64,000 nucleotides of DNA from NCBI GenBank assembly GCA_032871835.1, contig CM065295.1, positions 39,120,360 through 39,184,359 on the forward strand. The letters are read 5' to 3'. Below the pieces are notes generated by a model that ran no database searches, had not been told where the DNA came from, and saw only the letters and a program-made list of their open reading frames with translations. How positions within the stretch are numbered: position 1 is the first letter of the stretch; each line of letters begins with the position of its first letter. Source of the DNA: Dipteronia dyeriana (lineage: Eukaryota > Streptophyta > Magnoliopsida > Sapindales > Sapindaceae). Of the stretch, positions 34,942 through 47,600 are shown piece by piece. The position numbers and the translations under genes were made by a program.

Positions 34942-35128
34942 ATGCCAAGTATTTTTATTAAATTGGCCATTGTTAATATCCGAGTAACTTTTAGATGCCA
35001 AGTATCTTATTAAACTGGCTAATATTAATATCCGAGTAACTTTTAAACGCCAAGTATCTTATTAAACTAGCTAATGCAATTTCAAGTGCCAAATATCTTA
35101 TTAAACTGGCTAATCTTATTAACCGAGT
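34942..35128. repeat. Degenerate tandem repeat of about 56 bp
   Basis: Three to four units of the form TGCCAAGTATCTTATTAAACTGGCTAATATTAATATCCGAGTAAC, between the antisense ORF and the integrase remnant of the Tat-type element. Confidence 0.75.
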
Positions 35129-35715
35129 CATCTTGAGACAAAGGCAAGTAGATTTATACTTGTGTCTCATACTTGATTGCTACTCGAATGTTACATCGAG
35201 GCTCACCACGATCATACGTTCGAGTCCTTGTGCAAGTCACTAAGGATGTCTCCTAGTTTTATCTGCGTAAGGGTTTGCCAAATAAGATTTTAAATTGCTC
35301 AACACAGCTGTGCATCTCACCGGGATTTTCCGGACTGTGACCCTGAGCAGTTTTCCAAAATCTGGTGCATCGGGTTTGCTGACTAAGGTCTTGGCTGACC
35401 TTGCTCGGCTTGCGTGCTCCTTTGAGATTCTCCTCCCATTCGAGATTTTTGCCAAATTATTGACCCCGAGCATTTTATTTTTATTATGCAATCAATTTCT
35501 TCGTATGTTATCATATGCTCATCTTTCATATGTTCTTATTATCACGTGCTCATCTTTCGCATTAACATGTGCTCAAATTTCTGGAATCCCATGTTGAGCT
35601 TTTTTATTAATAACTGCAAAACTAATATGATAAGTCTCAAGAACTGCTAAAAAATGTCCTGACTAACAAAATTATCCTAACTAGAAAAATGAAACAAATT
35701 TCAAGGATAAAAAAT
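35129..35715. other. Non-coding spacer of the Tat-type element
   Basis: Between the tandem repeat and the integrase C-terminus. No convincing frame on either strand. Short frames at 35240-35597 overlap on both strands and match nothing I know. Confidence 0.4.
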
Positions 35716-38174
35716 CTTTATATATTGGGCGTTGAACGGCAAGGGTAAAACCCCTCCATCTGGTCAGGCAATCCAATATGCTTCGTGACCAGCTATGCCT
35801 TCAATTTTGTATGGGCCATCCCATTTGTCAGCCAACGAGCCTACAGCTTTGTTTTTTTTGTTCAACGATACTTTTCTGAGCACTAGGTCTCCTAACTGGA
35901 ATTTCCTAATCCGAACATGGGAGTTATAGTGTCGAGCCACTCTTTGGTGATATGCCGCATTTCGTACTCAGGATTTCTCCCTTTTTTCTTCCAACTCATC
36001 TAGGCTTTGTAACAGTATATCGATATTTTGATCTTCATCATACAACCTAACTCTAAGCGACATATAGGATGTTTCTACCGGGATGACAACCTATTGGCAT
36101 TGGACCAATTAAGTCTAGTCCCCACGTGACGAATGGCCATGGGGATTTGAGGCTTCTAAGTTGTTCAGAGGTCGCCAAATATCATTGGCGATCCTTTGGC
36201 AAGCGTTGCAACTTTCTGAATATCGTTATGCATCAGTGAACATGGACGGCCAGTAGTAACCTTGCCTGAATATCTTGTGTGCCAAACTTTTACCTCTTAT
36301 ATGGTTCCCACATACTCCATCATGAATCTGTTGTAGTATCAAGTGCGCATCCTCCTCTGATACACATCTTTGGAGTGTTTAGAAAAACCCTCTTTTGTAC
36401 AGTTCTCCTCCAATCAGTATATATCTTGCTGAACTGTACCTGATCCGTTTTGCTTTTAAGGGATCTTTCGGGAGTATATCTTCTTCCAGGTACTTTTTGG
36501 CTTAGCTATGCTTGGCCTGAGAAGATGTCCTACCGGGATATTCTTTGGTATGATTATGGTTGTTGCTGATGCTAGTTTAGATAGAGCATCTACTTTTTCA
36601 TTTTCTTCCCCAGGGATCTAAATGATCCTATATTCCTTGAACCGTTGGAGGAGCTGCTTTGCTATAATCAAATAAGCCATCATACATTCATCTCTGGCAT
36701 GATATTCGTCTAAGACTTGGTTGACGACTACCTGTGAATCACTGAATATCTCTATTTCATCTGCTCCGAGAGCTATGCAAACTCTAAGCCCTGCTAGTAA
36801 TGCCTCATATTCGACTTGGTTATTTGTTGCTTTGAAATCGAATCTCATGGCACATTCAACATCATCTTCTTTCGGGGTGCATACCACGATCCCTGCTCCG
36901 CTGCCATGAGTATTCAAGGAACCATCGACATATAATCTCCATAAGAAACTCTTGCCTAATATTCTTTTTGCTTTCAGATTTGGTTTTATGAATTCTGCTA
37001 CAAAATCTGCCACTGCTTGGCCTTTGAGTGATGTCTTGGGCATGTACTGAATATCGAACTCACTAAACTCGATCGCCCATTTAGTTAATCTCCTTGAAAT
37101 TTATGGTTTCTGAAGGATTTGCTTAAGTGGGCAGTCGGTGAAAACCTAGATTGTATGTGCCTAAAAGTACGGTCTCAGCTTCCTTGCTGCTGAAACCAAT
37201 GCTAGAGCCATTTTTTCTGCCTGTGAATACCTTGTTTCAGCTGAAAGAAGGGTCTTTCTGGTATAGTACACTGGCATCTGTATTCTGTCTTCTGTCTTCT
37301 GTCCTGACTAGAACCGAGCTTACTGTTAACTCTGTAAGAAACAAGTACATGTGGAGTATCTCTCCCATTTTTGGTTTTGAGAGGATGGGAGCCTGACATA
37401 AGTATTCTTTGATCCTCAAGAATGCCTATTCACACTCTTCATTCCATTCAAGTCTCTTCCTCTTTTTGATCACTTTGAAAAAATGGGCACATCTATCTGT
37501 GGCTTTCGAGATAAACCTGCTTAAGGAAGCTAAGCATCCTATCAAGTGTTGTACCTCTTTTAACGTCTTTAGTGAAGTCATTTTTTGAAGGGCTTGAATC
37601 TTCTCGATATTCATTTCGATTCCCCTCTAGTGAACTTGGAAACCAAGGAACCCTAAATAGGCACTTATTCGGATTTAACTTCATCCGACTTCTCAAGACA
37701 TTGAATGTTTCGCGCAGGTCTGAAATGCGCTTATCTATCGAGACATTTTTGTTAACATGTCATCTATATAAACTTCCATGTTTCTTCCTATTTGACGAGT
37801 GAAGATCCTATTGACCTATCTTTAATATGTTGCCCCGGTATTTTTTAACCCAAAGGGCATTACTGTATAACAGCACAAGCCTTGATCGGGCGTGAAGGCT
37901 GTTTTTTCTTCATCAGCTTTATTTATCTGGATCTGATTGTATCCCGGATAAGCATCCATAAAACTGAGTAATTCATGACCTAATGTAGCATCGACCAGTT
38001 AGTCTATTATCAGAAGTGGAAAACTATCATTTGGGCAAGCTTGTTCAAATCCGTGAAGTCCACGCACATTCTCCATTGGCCATTCTTCTTTTGGACCAAA
38101 ACCACATTTGCTACCCACTGAGGGTAGCTGATTTATCTGATCGACCCCACAGCGAGTAACTTCTCCACCTCCTG

Positions 38175-38739
38175 TGATGTAGGACAAAGATGAAGGAATC
38201 GTGGCCCATGTCGAACAATTTCTTTATTTTCTTATTTTGTTAATATGGGTCTTTTCTTGTTTAGTAAGTTTATTTATTTTAGTTTGATTAGGAATTAAAT
38301 TTAGGTTTTGGAAATAAATCAAACTTACCTTTTGGGTAAGATTTGATCTTTGTTTTCCAGTTAAGTTAGGAGTCATGAATATTAGAAAATTCTGATTAAT
38401 TTTGATCTTTCTTGTTTTAGTCTTTTTTAAGGAATGTCGTATTCGAGTCGTATTAGGATTAGTTTATTATAAATAGTCTTATTATTTCCAATTATTGTAA
38501 CTTTTAACCTTTGATTGATTTTAATAAAATCGTTCCTATGGAACATTTATCTGTCGTGGATTCGACATGCTCTTTGAGGATTCGAGAGCACCATTTTCTA
38601 ACGAAGATTAGGGAATGATGACCCCTGTATGGTGGTCTATGCTTGGGTAACTACCGATTGTTGCGTCAAGGTTCGTCTGAGTGTGCCTCAGGGTTCGACA
38701 AAGTGATCATTCTTATTTTTACCATACCCCGTTGCGTCA
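38175..38739 (+). repeat. 5' LTR of the non-autonomous element
   Basis: Begins TGATGTAGGACAAAG and ends CCGTTGCGTCA. Its mate is 40169-40734. A TATAAATAG TATA-type box is at about 38468. Confidence 0.9.
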
Positions 38740-38741
38740 AT

Positions 38742-38753
38742 TGGTATCAAAGC
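38742..38753 (+). promoter_or_regulatory. Primer binding site of the non-autonomous element
   Basis: TGGTATCAAAGC, one mismatch from the initiator Met-tRNA complement, two bases after the LTR. Confidence 0.8.
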
Positions 38754-39149
38754 ACCGAGTCTACCTCTCTAGGCTCAGCGTCCACGGACCACAACCAACT
38801 ATCTTCCTAAACACCGTATATTCACCCTCCATATCCCCCCATAAAAAAAAGTAGAGAAGCGAAATTGAAAAAAAAAAAAAGAATGAAAGTGTTTGTGTGA
38901 TAGTTCCGAGAATTAACAATCAGCCTCAGAGACAACATAAATTGTGGATCAGCCCAACAGTGTTACAATTTACAGATCAATCTCAACAGTGCCAGAAATT
39001 TCAGATCAGTCTCACGAGTTCCAAATATTTCAGATTGCGTCCACCATCATACACACCTGAAGCCGCTAGTGAATTAATTTTTTGTAAGCAGTTCTCAGGG
39101 TTCAAATTTTAGTACCTTTTGTTTGGACTCTGATTTCGGTTCTCAATGG

Positions 39150-39835
39150 GTTTCAATGGTTCTCTTGGTTCCAATAATTATTTTTTAAGCTATAATGATT
39201 ATCAACCAAGACTTCGACTTTTTTCTGAACATATGAAAACTGAATAATTTATTAATTGGTTAGAAGAAGTTGAAGAATATTTTGCATATCAGAAAACTGA
39301 AGAAAGTCTAAAAGTTTTACTTGTAGAAATTTATTTGAAAAAAAATGCATTAATTTGGTGGGAAGACTTTCAAAAGGATCGGAAAAGATTTGGAATGGAT
39401 AGGATCCAATCATGGCCTGTGATGAAACATGTAATGTGGGAGGAATATCTTCCAATTGATTATTTTGAAGGTTTTTGTCATGTAGAAGATACAATTGAAG
39501 ATATTTCGTATGAAGTGAAAATTGTCGAAGTAATTGAAGTTGAGCCTTGGATCTTAGAAGTTGAAGGCTGTGATCCAACCATTGATATTGATTGCACTTT
39601 CGATGTGGTTGAAGCAAAACTTGAAGCTAAATCAATTTCTATTGATAAAGTATCCAAGGGTGATAACTTATTTGAAAATCCACACAATTTTTATTGGGGT
39701 AATTTGAAGATTATTTTCTTGATTTGGATTTTGAAGATCCAACATTGTTCTTGCCATCTGAAGTATATTTGTTCAAGCCAGTGATTGACAAGATTGTACA
39801 TTTGAAGTATTATCCACCCTAAACAAAACCTTGCC
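39150..39835 (+). pseudogene. Gag-like gene of the non-autonomous element
   Basis: A frame starting at about 39150 encodes the retrotransposon gag helix region. WLEEVEEYF is followed by KKNALIWWEDFQKDRKRFG and MKHVMWEEYLPIDYF, the typical WW...F pattern of gypsy gag. A TAA at about 39244 interrupts the start. The open part 39335-39784 continues into a very acidic segment (EDTIEDISYEVKIVEVIEVEP) that I do not recognise. There is no zinc knuckle, protease or RT. Its role is probably structural or vestigial. Confidence 0.65.
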
Positions 39836-40168
39836 AAACTCGAGAACGAGTTTATTTTAAGAAGAGGAGAATACTATGTGGGATGGGAAGAGCTAGCAAC
39901 GAGGAATCGCTATTGTCCAAACCTTTACAGGTGTCCAACGGTCCAAGCCACAACCAATAGGCATCACCAGTGGCGAATAGCTTGGACATCTTTTGCATTC
40001 CGTTGGACGATTGTTGTGGTGCCGTTGGGATTTGGGATGAACTACGGAGAGATTTTTTGGTTGGCGTTTACCACTCCCACAAGACAAATATGGGTTCTTC
40101 TTTGTTTATCTGTCTTTTCGTGTGTTTCAACCGAACTCGAGGACGCGTTCTTTTTAAGAATGGGTGAC
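39836..40168 (+). other. 3' untranslated part of the non-autonomous element
   Basis: Contains two similar blocks, AACTCGAGAACGAGTTTATTTTAAGAAGAGGAGAA near 39837-39871 and AACTCGAGGACGCGTTCTTTTTAAGAATGGG near 40134-40165. Each resembles the end-of-pol and polypurine region of gypsy elements. Only the second is next to the 3' LTR. No gene seen. Confidence 0.5.
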
Positions 40169-40734
40169 TGATGTAGGACAAAGATGAAGGAATCGCAACC
40201 CATGTCGAACAATTTCTTTATTTTTTAATTTTGTTAATTTAGGTATTTTCTTGTTTAGTAAGTTTATTTATTTTAGTTTGATTAGGAATTAAATTTAGGT
40301 TTTGGAAATAAATCAAACTTACCTTTTGGGTAAGATTTGATCTTTGTTTTCCAGTCAAGTTAGGAGTCATGAATATTAGAAAATTATGATTAATTTTCAT
40401 CTTTTCTTGTTTTAGTCTTTTTAAAGGAATGTCGTATTCGAGTCATATTAGGATTAGTTTATTATAAATAGTCTTATTATTTCCAATTATTGTAACTTTT
40501 AACCTTTGATTGATTTTAATAAAATCGTTCCTTTGGAACATTTATCTGTCGTGGATTCGACATGCTCTTTGAGGATTCGAGAGCACCATTTTTTAACGAA
40601 GATTAGGGAATGATGACCCCTGTATGGCGGCCCATGCTTGGGTAACTACTGATTGCTACGTCAAAGTTTGTCTGGGTGTGCCTCAAGGTTCAATAAAGTG
40701 ATCATTCTTATTTTCGCCATACCCCGTTGCGTCA
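40169..40734 (+). repeat. 3' LTR of the non-autonomous element
   Basis: Begins TGATGTAGGACAAAG and ends CCGTTGCGTCA, a partner of 38175-38739. Confidence 0.9.
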
Positions 40735-41749
40735 TTTTGCTTGATTGCCTGACTTCTCTCGAGGTTGAAAGATCTCCTCTTTTGTATTATAGATTTCGCA
40801 TTTGGATCCACCGCCAGATGATATGATATTACTCGGGCATCTATCCCCACCATGTCTTCACGACTCCATGCAAACATATCTTTGTATTCTCTAAGCAAAT
40901 CAATAAGATCTAGCTTAACCTTTTCTTCTAAGTTAACCCCAATTTTGATCTTCTTATCCGGTTCATCTTCCTTTAAGACCACCTCCTCTATTGGTTCACT
41001 TTTTGATGTCTCCAGTTCTTCCCTTGGATCGAACTCGAACAATAGTGCTCCTTATTGTACGATTTGATCTGGTTGAGTCAAGGTACATACTTGGTGCTCA
41101 CTATTATCTCTGTCTTTGTAAACCGAGAGATTAGCTCTTCTGACCATCTCCTACGACCCTTTGATTGTTTCTACCCCCCATTTAGTTGGGAACTTGATCA
41201 TCAAAGCATAGGTAGTTGTTACCGCCTTTGTTTTGTTCAAGAAAGGTCGATCTAGTAGCGTATTATAAGGTCAGTTGTCCAGATCTACCACCACAAAGTT
41301 GAGTAACACTGTTTTCTGGCAAGGAGCTACTCCGATCTTCACGGGCAGCTTTACTGTCCCGAGAGATTAACCTCGACTCCCCTAAATCCTCTGAGTGGGG
41401 TATGGAAAGGTTGTAAGTCCTTTCGATCTGATCTGAGCTGATCATAAACAACCACATTGAGAATGTCTATCGAGCTACCATTGTCTACTAGAATTCTCCT
41501 TACTTCTCTATAGCCAATTCAGGCACTAATGACGAGAGCATCATTCGGTCCGACGTTGACTCTATGTGAGTCAACTTCAATAAATATTATTGGGTCTCAT
41601 CCTTCCTTTATTCTCTTCGGGTCAGGCTCGACAGAATTAACATCAAAATTCTGTCTTGCTTCCACCGCTTCTTTGATTTCCTATGTCCGCTCCGAAGATA
41701 GTCTGTATTACTTCATTTATTTTGGGACTGGCCCTTTTATTCCGACTAG

Positions 41750-43490
41750 AATTATGATCTTCTGCCTTGGCTTCCTTCTGAATTCCTAACTTCTCATCTT
41801 TTTTCAGGAATATATCTTGAAGATGTCCTTCTCAAATAAGGGTTTCTATGTAATCTCTAAGCTGGTAACATTTGGAGGTCTCATGGCCGGATTCTTTATA
41901 GAACCTGTAATATTTTATCATGTCTCATCGAGCAAACTGTGACTGCCGACGCGGCTCCTTCACTTGATTCTTTTCTTCTAATATCGCCAAAATTTATTTC
42001 TGTTTTTTCCGGAGTGGGGTGTAGTTCATTTATTTTCCTCGGAACGTTTCCGTGGTCTGGTCAATATTACGTCCACTTCCCCCATCTTTGCTTCTATCTT
42101 TGCTATTTCCTTTCTGTTTTCCTTTATGGTTCTGTACCTTTGACTCGGCATCTTTTTGTTCAAATCTCCCTACATGGATGTAGCAACCTCTTGTTGGTAA
42201 CTCTTCTTCTTCGACAAATGTATATCCTTCATCCATATCCATCATGTATGCATATCTCGTTAATCAAGATTTCCTTAAGTAGAAGGACATTCGCCTGTTC
42301 TGTAAGTTATTTATGAATGCAGTGATTATTGCTTCGTCATTTGCGCTACCGATTTCTGAGACCGTCTGGCCAAATCTCCTCAGGTACTTTTTTAGGAACT
42401 CATCTTTCCCTTGCTTCAGCTGAGAAAGGTAAGCCACTGACTTTTTTCTATGTACATTGCCTAGGAATTGTCTTGAAAAGCTTCTTCTCAACTCGCTGAA
42501 ACTCTCAATACTTGCAGGAGGCAATCTCCCGAACCATCTCTAATCTGTGTCTCAAAGAGTTTGTTGAAGGTTGAGACAATAAAGGGTCGCTATGGGCATA
42601 CTGGGCCATAGCGCTTTTGTATCGTCTGACATGTTCTTTAGAATCTGTATCCTTCTTGAACTGTTCCATGTGTGGCATCCTTAATCTCTCCGGGAAGGGG
42701 GTTCGTAGGATGTCCCTAGTGAAAGGGCTATCAGAATCATCATCAAACGATTCATTGTATCCATATCGCCTAATCAATGCATCCATTTGGCGTCTGTTAT
42801 TCTCGACTTCTAGGGTCAGGCTCCTGATTACGATATCTCTATCGCCCACCGGTTCTCCTCGATGGTTGACCAGTCGCGTGACCTTCATACCTGTCACCAT
42901 ATCCTCTTCATTCTGTCCCTGAGTCTCACGAGCCAAACCTTGTAAGCGTATGGTCCCACAACGAAGTTTACGATAGTGTCGATACTATCCTCTGATGATA
43001 ATGACCGATCTCTACACCGGTTATATTTACAGTGTCTATCATAGCCCGTCTGACCAAGGCTCCGCCTTTGGTGTGGTCGTTCCTCTACGGGTATTTCACA
43101 ACCTTTGTTCTGGTTTCGTGTCGTACCCTCAGTCTGGTTGATTGGGTCTGAGTTCCTAATAGCTACCGTAACAGCTACTGGTGCATCTGGTTTCGGCCTA
43201 ACTACAACCGATCGGATCCTAAGAGGTGATTGAGGATTTGGTAGGTAAGCCTCTCCTGCGGCCAATAGGTCTATTCCTTCTTGCTATGCATCTGTAAGCA
43301 ATTGTTACAATGCATCACGGAAATGTTGCGCTATATCCTCACTGGTGGGAAGGATTTGCTGAATGCCAGCTGGGGATATCGGTTGGTTCCCAGTGGTTGT
43401 GGTGGGATCCTGAATGGTCCCGCCTATATGAGCATTATCTGGAGATTTATGGATATCCCTGGAGCTGCCTTTGCTTCCGCTACCATCCAT
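41750..43490 (-). pseudogene. Broken Tat-type gag
   Basis: Read from 43490 leftwards. A likely N-terminus (MDGSGSKGSSRDIHKSPDN) is only about 35 bp inside the primer site. A Pro/Arg-rich segment follows at 42894-43265. The gag core is at 42505-42936, with TPFPERLRMPHMEQFKKDTD and HVRRYKSAMAQYAHSD, then 42264-42524 (SFSELRRSFSRQFLGN). The C-terminal charged segment is at 42030-42245. These motifs are the standard plant gypsy retrotrans-gag domain. Frameshifts divide it. Confidence 0.8.
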
Positions 43491-43538
43491 TGCTTAAACA
43501 GATCGAAGGTTCAATGCCCCCCTTCTTCTAGTGCCAAT

Positions 43539-44395
43539 TGTTGACGTCAATTTCTCGATGGATGAGAAAGTTAACAACGTTGGGTTTGGTTATGACCTGT
43601 CAAAAGAGAAAGAGAAAGAGAATGCAATCGAAGTTATTATGACACGAGTTTACGTGGTAAAACTCTGATGATCGGAGAAACATCCACGGGTGGTTGAACG
43701 CACAACCAAGCCAAATCCACTATTTAAATAAAGAATTACACCACTCTATCTTTTTTGCCTCTCTCTTGCAGTGATTTCTGTTGTCTCACCATTTTATGTC
43801 CTATATGTCTCTCTCTTTTTACAGTAAGATTATGGGTCTATTTATACTTGCATAAAACCCTAATCCTAGTTGTACAAGTAAGAAAAATGAATTGTATTTT
43901 AATTAAGATTGATTGCTTGTTGAAGTCGTCTTTATCTCCTTTTCTATTTCAGAAACCTTGAGAAGATCGAGTTTGAATCTTAATGGGATTCTGGTGGCGT
44001 AGTCCGTTATAGGACTTATTTCCTGACCCGTTCAGTCTTCTAGTAGAATTGAGTTATTGCTTGATTTGAACTGGTTTACTGTCTTGTGTTTTATCCTTCT
44101 AGAAACTCTTTTTGACACGGATGTTTTGTGTATTGGAGTATGATTCTCGGGTTTACCCACATATGTGAATCATATGTTGAACTTCTTTACTTGAGTTTCT
44201 TGCGTTGTCCCAAGTAGAACATAATGTTCCGAGTACTCGTGTTCGGACTTACTCGGATTTTATTTCTTAGTGATGTCTTGGATGGTGTCTTCTAATTGCC
44301 AGGTCGGATGCCCATTTGGCGATCTTTTTAAGGGATTGTCTTACCAATCGGTTACGTGTGCATTCAATAAGATATACAGATAACATAAGGAAAAA
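43539..44395 (-). repeat. 5' LTR of the second Tat-type element
   Basis: Starts TGTTGACGTCAATTTC on the plus strand beside the primer site; the first 140 bp match 29941-30116. It continues through U5/R/U3-like sequence. The outer border is uncertain; ...AGTACAATGCACA at about 44392-44410 is the most likely end. I found no target duplication matching the left fragment. Confidence 0.6.
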
Positions 44396-45344
44396 TAGTA
44401 CAATGCACATATGCCCCCAATATAATTAATATACTTCATTTGATATACTCCCCCAGATAAAAATTCTTTTGAAGCAATCCTTTTTTATTGCTAAGCTGAG
44501 GTATATCGATGTTTATTTCATGAAATATCATAAATGATTGGAGGTGAGTATAAGCAAAGACTTGCTGTATGGAGTAATATCCATATGGAATCTTTTTGAA
44601 ATCTTTTCAACATATCATGATTGATAGATAAGCATTTCATTTGATATATGTCCGATCTTCAAGTCGAGATAATATTTTCTTTCTCATTTCTTTATAAAGA
44701 CACATAAGTATTTAATATGATTATTATATCTTTATCTTATCAGATATTCACTGAGACGGTTATACCACATCCACATATACTAATTTTAATCCATATGAGG
44801 ATTTTCGTATGTTCATCAAATACAAATTACGAGATCTTGATTTATATGCTTCTAGTATTTTAAATTCTTTATGGATTATAAATATTTGCATTGAGTGAAT
44901 CATATAGGTAAATGATTACTACGTCTAGAAAACGTAATTCAAGCCTTTCAAAGGCAGCCAAATTTATTATAAATTCAGAACGTAATTGTATTTATCAGTA
45001 GTGAATACCAAGTTTCCATAAGAAAACTTTTACTACGAGTCGTGCCTCATATCTTACGATCTCGTTTTTCTCATTATGTTCCATATAAAGACCCATTAGT
45101 ATCCAATTAGTTTGACATCTCCAGGTGTCTGGAATACTATTGGTCGAAACACTTTATATTTGGCTTATGAAGTCAATTCTTCTTGAATTGCTTCTTTTCA
45201 TTTAGGTCAATCATGTCTTTGTCTACAATCATTGATATTATGAAAATAATAATTCTCATTTATAATTTTAGTAGCGCTATTGTGTATAAAAATACATCAT
45301 TAATGATTGTTTTCTAATGATTCCACATTTCTCGTATACAAATT

Positions 45345-45611
45345 ATAGAAATTTTCTCAATATCTATATTCTTGTATCTCTGTTGAGATTACTTCCATTT
45401 CAATGGATTTAGTCATTTCAGAGATTTGTATGATTTATAGAACTTCTCTCAATTTCTATATTCTTGTATCTCTGTTGAGATTACTTCCATTTCAATGGAT
45501 TTAGTCATTTCATAGACTTGTATGATTTATAAAATTTCTCTCAATTTCTATATTCCTGTATCTCAGTTGAGATTTCTTCCATTTCAATGGATTTAGTCAT
45601 TTTATAGACTT
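45345..45611. repeat. Three tandem copies of a 92-bp sequence
   Basis: Three near-identical units with a period of 92 bp, marked by TTGTATCTCTGTTGAGATTA at about 45372 and 45464 and a variant at 45556, each containing TTTCAATGGATTTAGTCATTT. It lies in the decayed copia pol and the period is not a multiple of three. Confidence 0.9.
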
Positions 45612-47324
45612 GTGTCTCTTTAGATATATCAGACTCATATAGAGTTGATTTAGAGAAAATGTATTTATTTATAACTCGAGTTTGTTTATCTTTGGGATCC
45701 TGACAACAATACCTTTCAAGGGTTCATAAGTTTATAATATGCATCAGATGATTTATTTGTTGCATTATTGTTCTGCAGGAACAATTACCAGACCGAGGTT
45801 TATGAGATAACAACTTATAAAATCTTGTTAACCTTTAATATATCGGGTAACATATTAATAATAATCTTATGATCAATTATCTTCCATATTTGAGAGATAC
45901 GAAGAATGAAATGAGACACACATATATAGAGATAACCGAACTGGTATCTCTATTTTGTATATAAATAAATTTTCATTTACTTTTCTCTTCTAGGAAAACT
46001 TTCTCATTTGGAAATTAATTATTATGATAATATACAGATTGTACGTAAAATTATAAACTATCAGAAGTTTAAATGATCTAATAGAAAATTATTCAAAATC
46101 AACATTAATCTCATGATGATATAGAGGCCTTATCTTAGATCATACAAGAGATTCAAATAAGGAGATATACAACACAATCAAATATCTTAAAAACCGAGTA
46201 AGTCCCTATATAGAATTAAGTATCTGTATCGAAATAATAAAGTTCTCGTAAATACCTGGAGATGGTTGATAAGTGATTCCCCTAATCCATTTTGATTATG
46301 AGTATATTTGAAAACTAAATGTTGAATATCTATCCCAGCTGATTTGCAATATTCATCAAATATCTTATAAGTTCAATCAAGTTCATATACCTGAAAAACT
46401 AATAATCAGTACAAGTAATATTGCGATGTTTGATAATAAGCAAACATGTGATCATCTCATAGATGCATCAATTAGAACCATGTAATAATGAAATGGATCA
46501 TTTGGTGGATGAATATGTCCACATATATCCCCTGAATTCTTTGTAAGAATGATGAGGATCCAAAACCATCTTTAGAATGAGATGATTTTATTATTAGTCT
46601 ACATTTGTGAATATGCAGTACATAAGTTCTCATTAGATAAAGAATTTTCTGGTTCTTTAATGGATATCCATGAGAATTTTCAATGATTCTACACATCATT
46701 GTAGATCCATGGTGATCGATACAGTCACTCTAAAGTACAAACATTTTTTTGGATCTGGGAACTTTTGATTCATAATTGCATAAACATTTACACACTTTAT
46801 ATTAGTGTATTATTATAGTCCAGATGATAAAGCAGGTGACTTTTCTATAATGAGTTTATGATCTGAATCATGTTAAACATTCTCATTACTCATATTTCAA
46901 TATGATGTTCATTCCTCTATATATCTTTGAAATTAAACAGATTCCATTATATTCTATTTGAATGATATAAAATATCAGCGATACATAATTTAATACCATC
47001 TGGTAATAAGATTGTGGCTCTTCAAGAGTCTTTAATCAGATCTGTTGGATCTGATCTTGTCTTAATCCTATATACCATTGAGATAAACATATTTCTTTAT
47101 ATTTTGTTTGACTATTATCGAGTATTATTGAGAAATAACTTAGTATTGTTTTATAACAATATTGTGGCTCTTCCAGAGTTTTTTGTCAGATTCGTTGGAT
47201 TTGAGATATAATTCAGTATTGTTTGACAATAATATCGTGGCTCCTCTAGAGCTATCTATCAAATCCATTGGACCTGAGAATAGTATTAACATTTGCTTAG
47301 AGCAAAGTCAAATTCATAAAATAT

Positions 47325-47600
47325 ATCTAGCTCCGCAGAACTATATGAGACGTTGCACTCTCGGCAAGCTGTTAATTTTCCTTCTAGGAATTTTATAGAC
47401 ATTATAAGCAATGTCATTTTATATCTCATCGGAAATGATAATAATTTCTCTCCCCAGATCATAAAATATTTCTGACTCCGCAGAAACTGTAAGCGACGTT
47501 GCACTCTCGACAAGACATATATTTTTATTCTGAGAATTTTATAGATATTATGTGTAATGTATTTTTATATCTCATCTGAAATGATAATAATTTCTCTCCT
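47325..47600. repeat. Two direct copies of about 133 bp
   Basis: 47325-47456 and 47468-47600 share CTCCGCAGAA, GACGTTGCACTCTCG, GGAATTTTATAGA and ATGATAATAATTTCTCTCC in the same order. Shorter repeats with GTGGCTCTTC...TTGGATCTGA lie at 47010-47290. Confidence 0.8.

Larger units (their letters stand above)
38175..40734 (+). mobile_element. Small non-autonomous LTR retrotransposon inserted in the Tat RT
   Basis: 2.56 kb with direct LTRs (38175-38739 and 40169-40734), a Met-tRNA-like primer site after the left LTR and only a short gag-like region inside, so it has no enzymes of its own. Flanks read TCCTG (38170-38174) and TTTTG (40735-40739). I take these as a 5-bp target duplication with two C-to-T changes, because removing the element and one TCCTG restores the RT frame through SQAIKQEVEKLL. 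By eye the LTRs are about 95 percent identical. Confidence 0.85.
35716..41700 (-). pseudogene. Broken Tat-type pol with deleted integrase core
   Basis: Protease is at about 41250-41700. The linker to RT is at 40740-41042, with YKDMFAWSREDM, the usual start of Tat RT. RT continues after the inserted element at about 37200-38170 and includes the PNKCLFRV segment. RNase H is at 36618-37043 in one open frame, with the motifs YVDGSLNTHGSGAGIV (catalytic Asp), EYEALLAGLRV (Glu) and EIFSDSQVVVNQV (Asp). The integrase zinc-finger is at about 36190-36350, with SCNACQRI. The integrase C-terminus is at 35716-35900, with WDGPYKI. Between them, near 36105, the frame jumps from a WGLDLIGPMPIG motif straight to VIPVETSYMSLR, so most of the catalytic core is deleted. 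Frameshifts and stops are common. Confidence 0.8.
35716..43538 (-). mobile_element. Second decayed Tat-type Ty3/gypsy element (internal region)
   Basis: Minus-strand gag, protease, RT, RNase H and integrase lie between an LTR at 43539 and the antisense ORF region at 34303-34870. RT is interrupted by a small LTR element (38175-40734). A primer site beside the 5' LTR reads TTGGCACTAGAAG on the minus strand (43523-43538), unlike the Met-tRNA sites of the other elements. The 3' end is rearranged: only a 176-bp piece of a matching LTR is found, at 29941-30116, separated by copia sequence. Confidence 0.8.

Noticed and set aside
41939..42316. 125-residue plus-strand frame rich in Ser and Phe
   Set aside because: Antisense to the Tat gag, which is recognisable on the minus strand.
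29200..44400. A single intact Tat element from 29941 to 44395 with paired target duplication
   Set aside because: The left LTR is only 176 bp, copia sequence intervenes, and no matching 5-bp duplication could be found.
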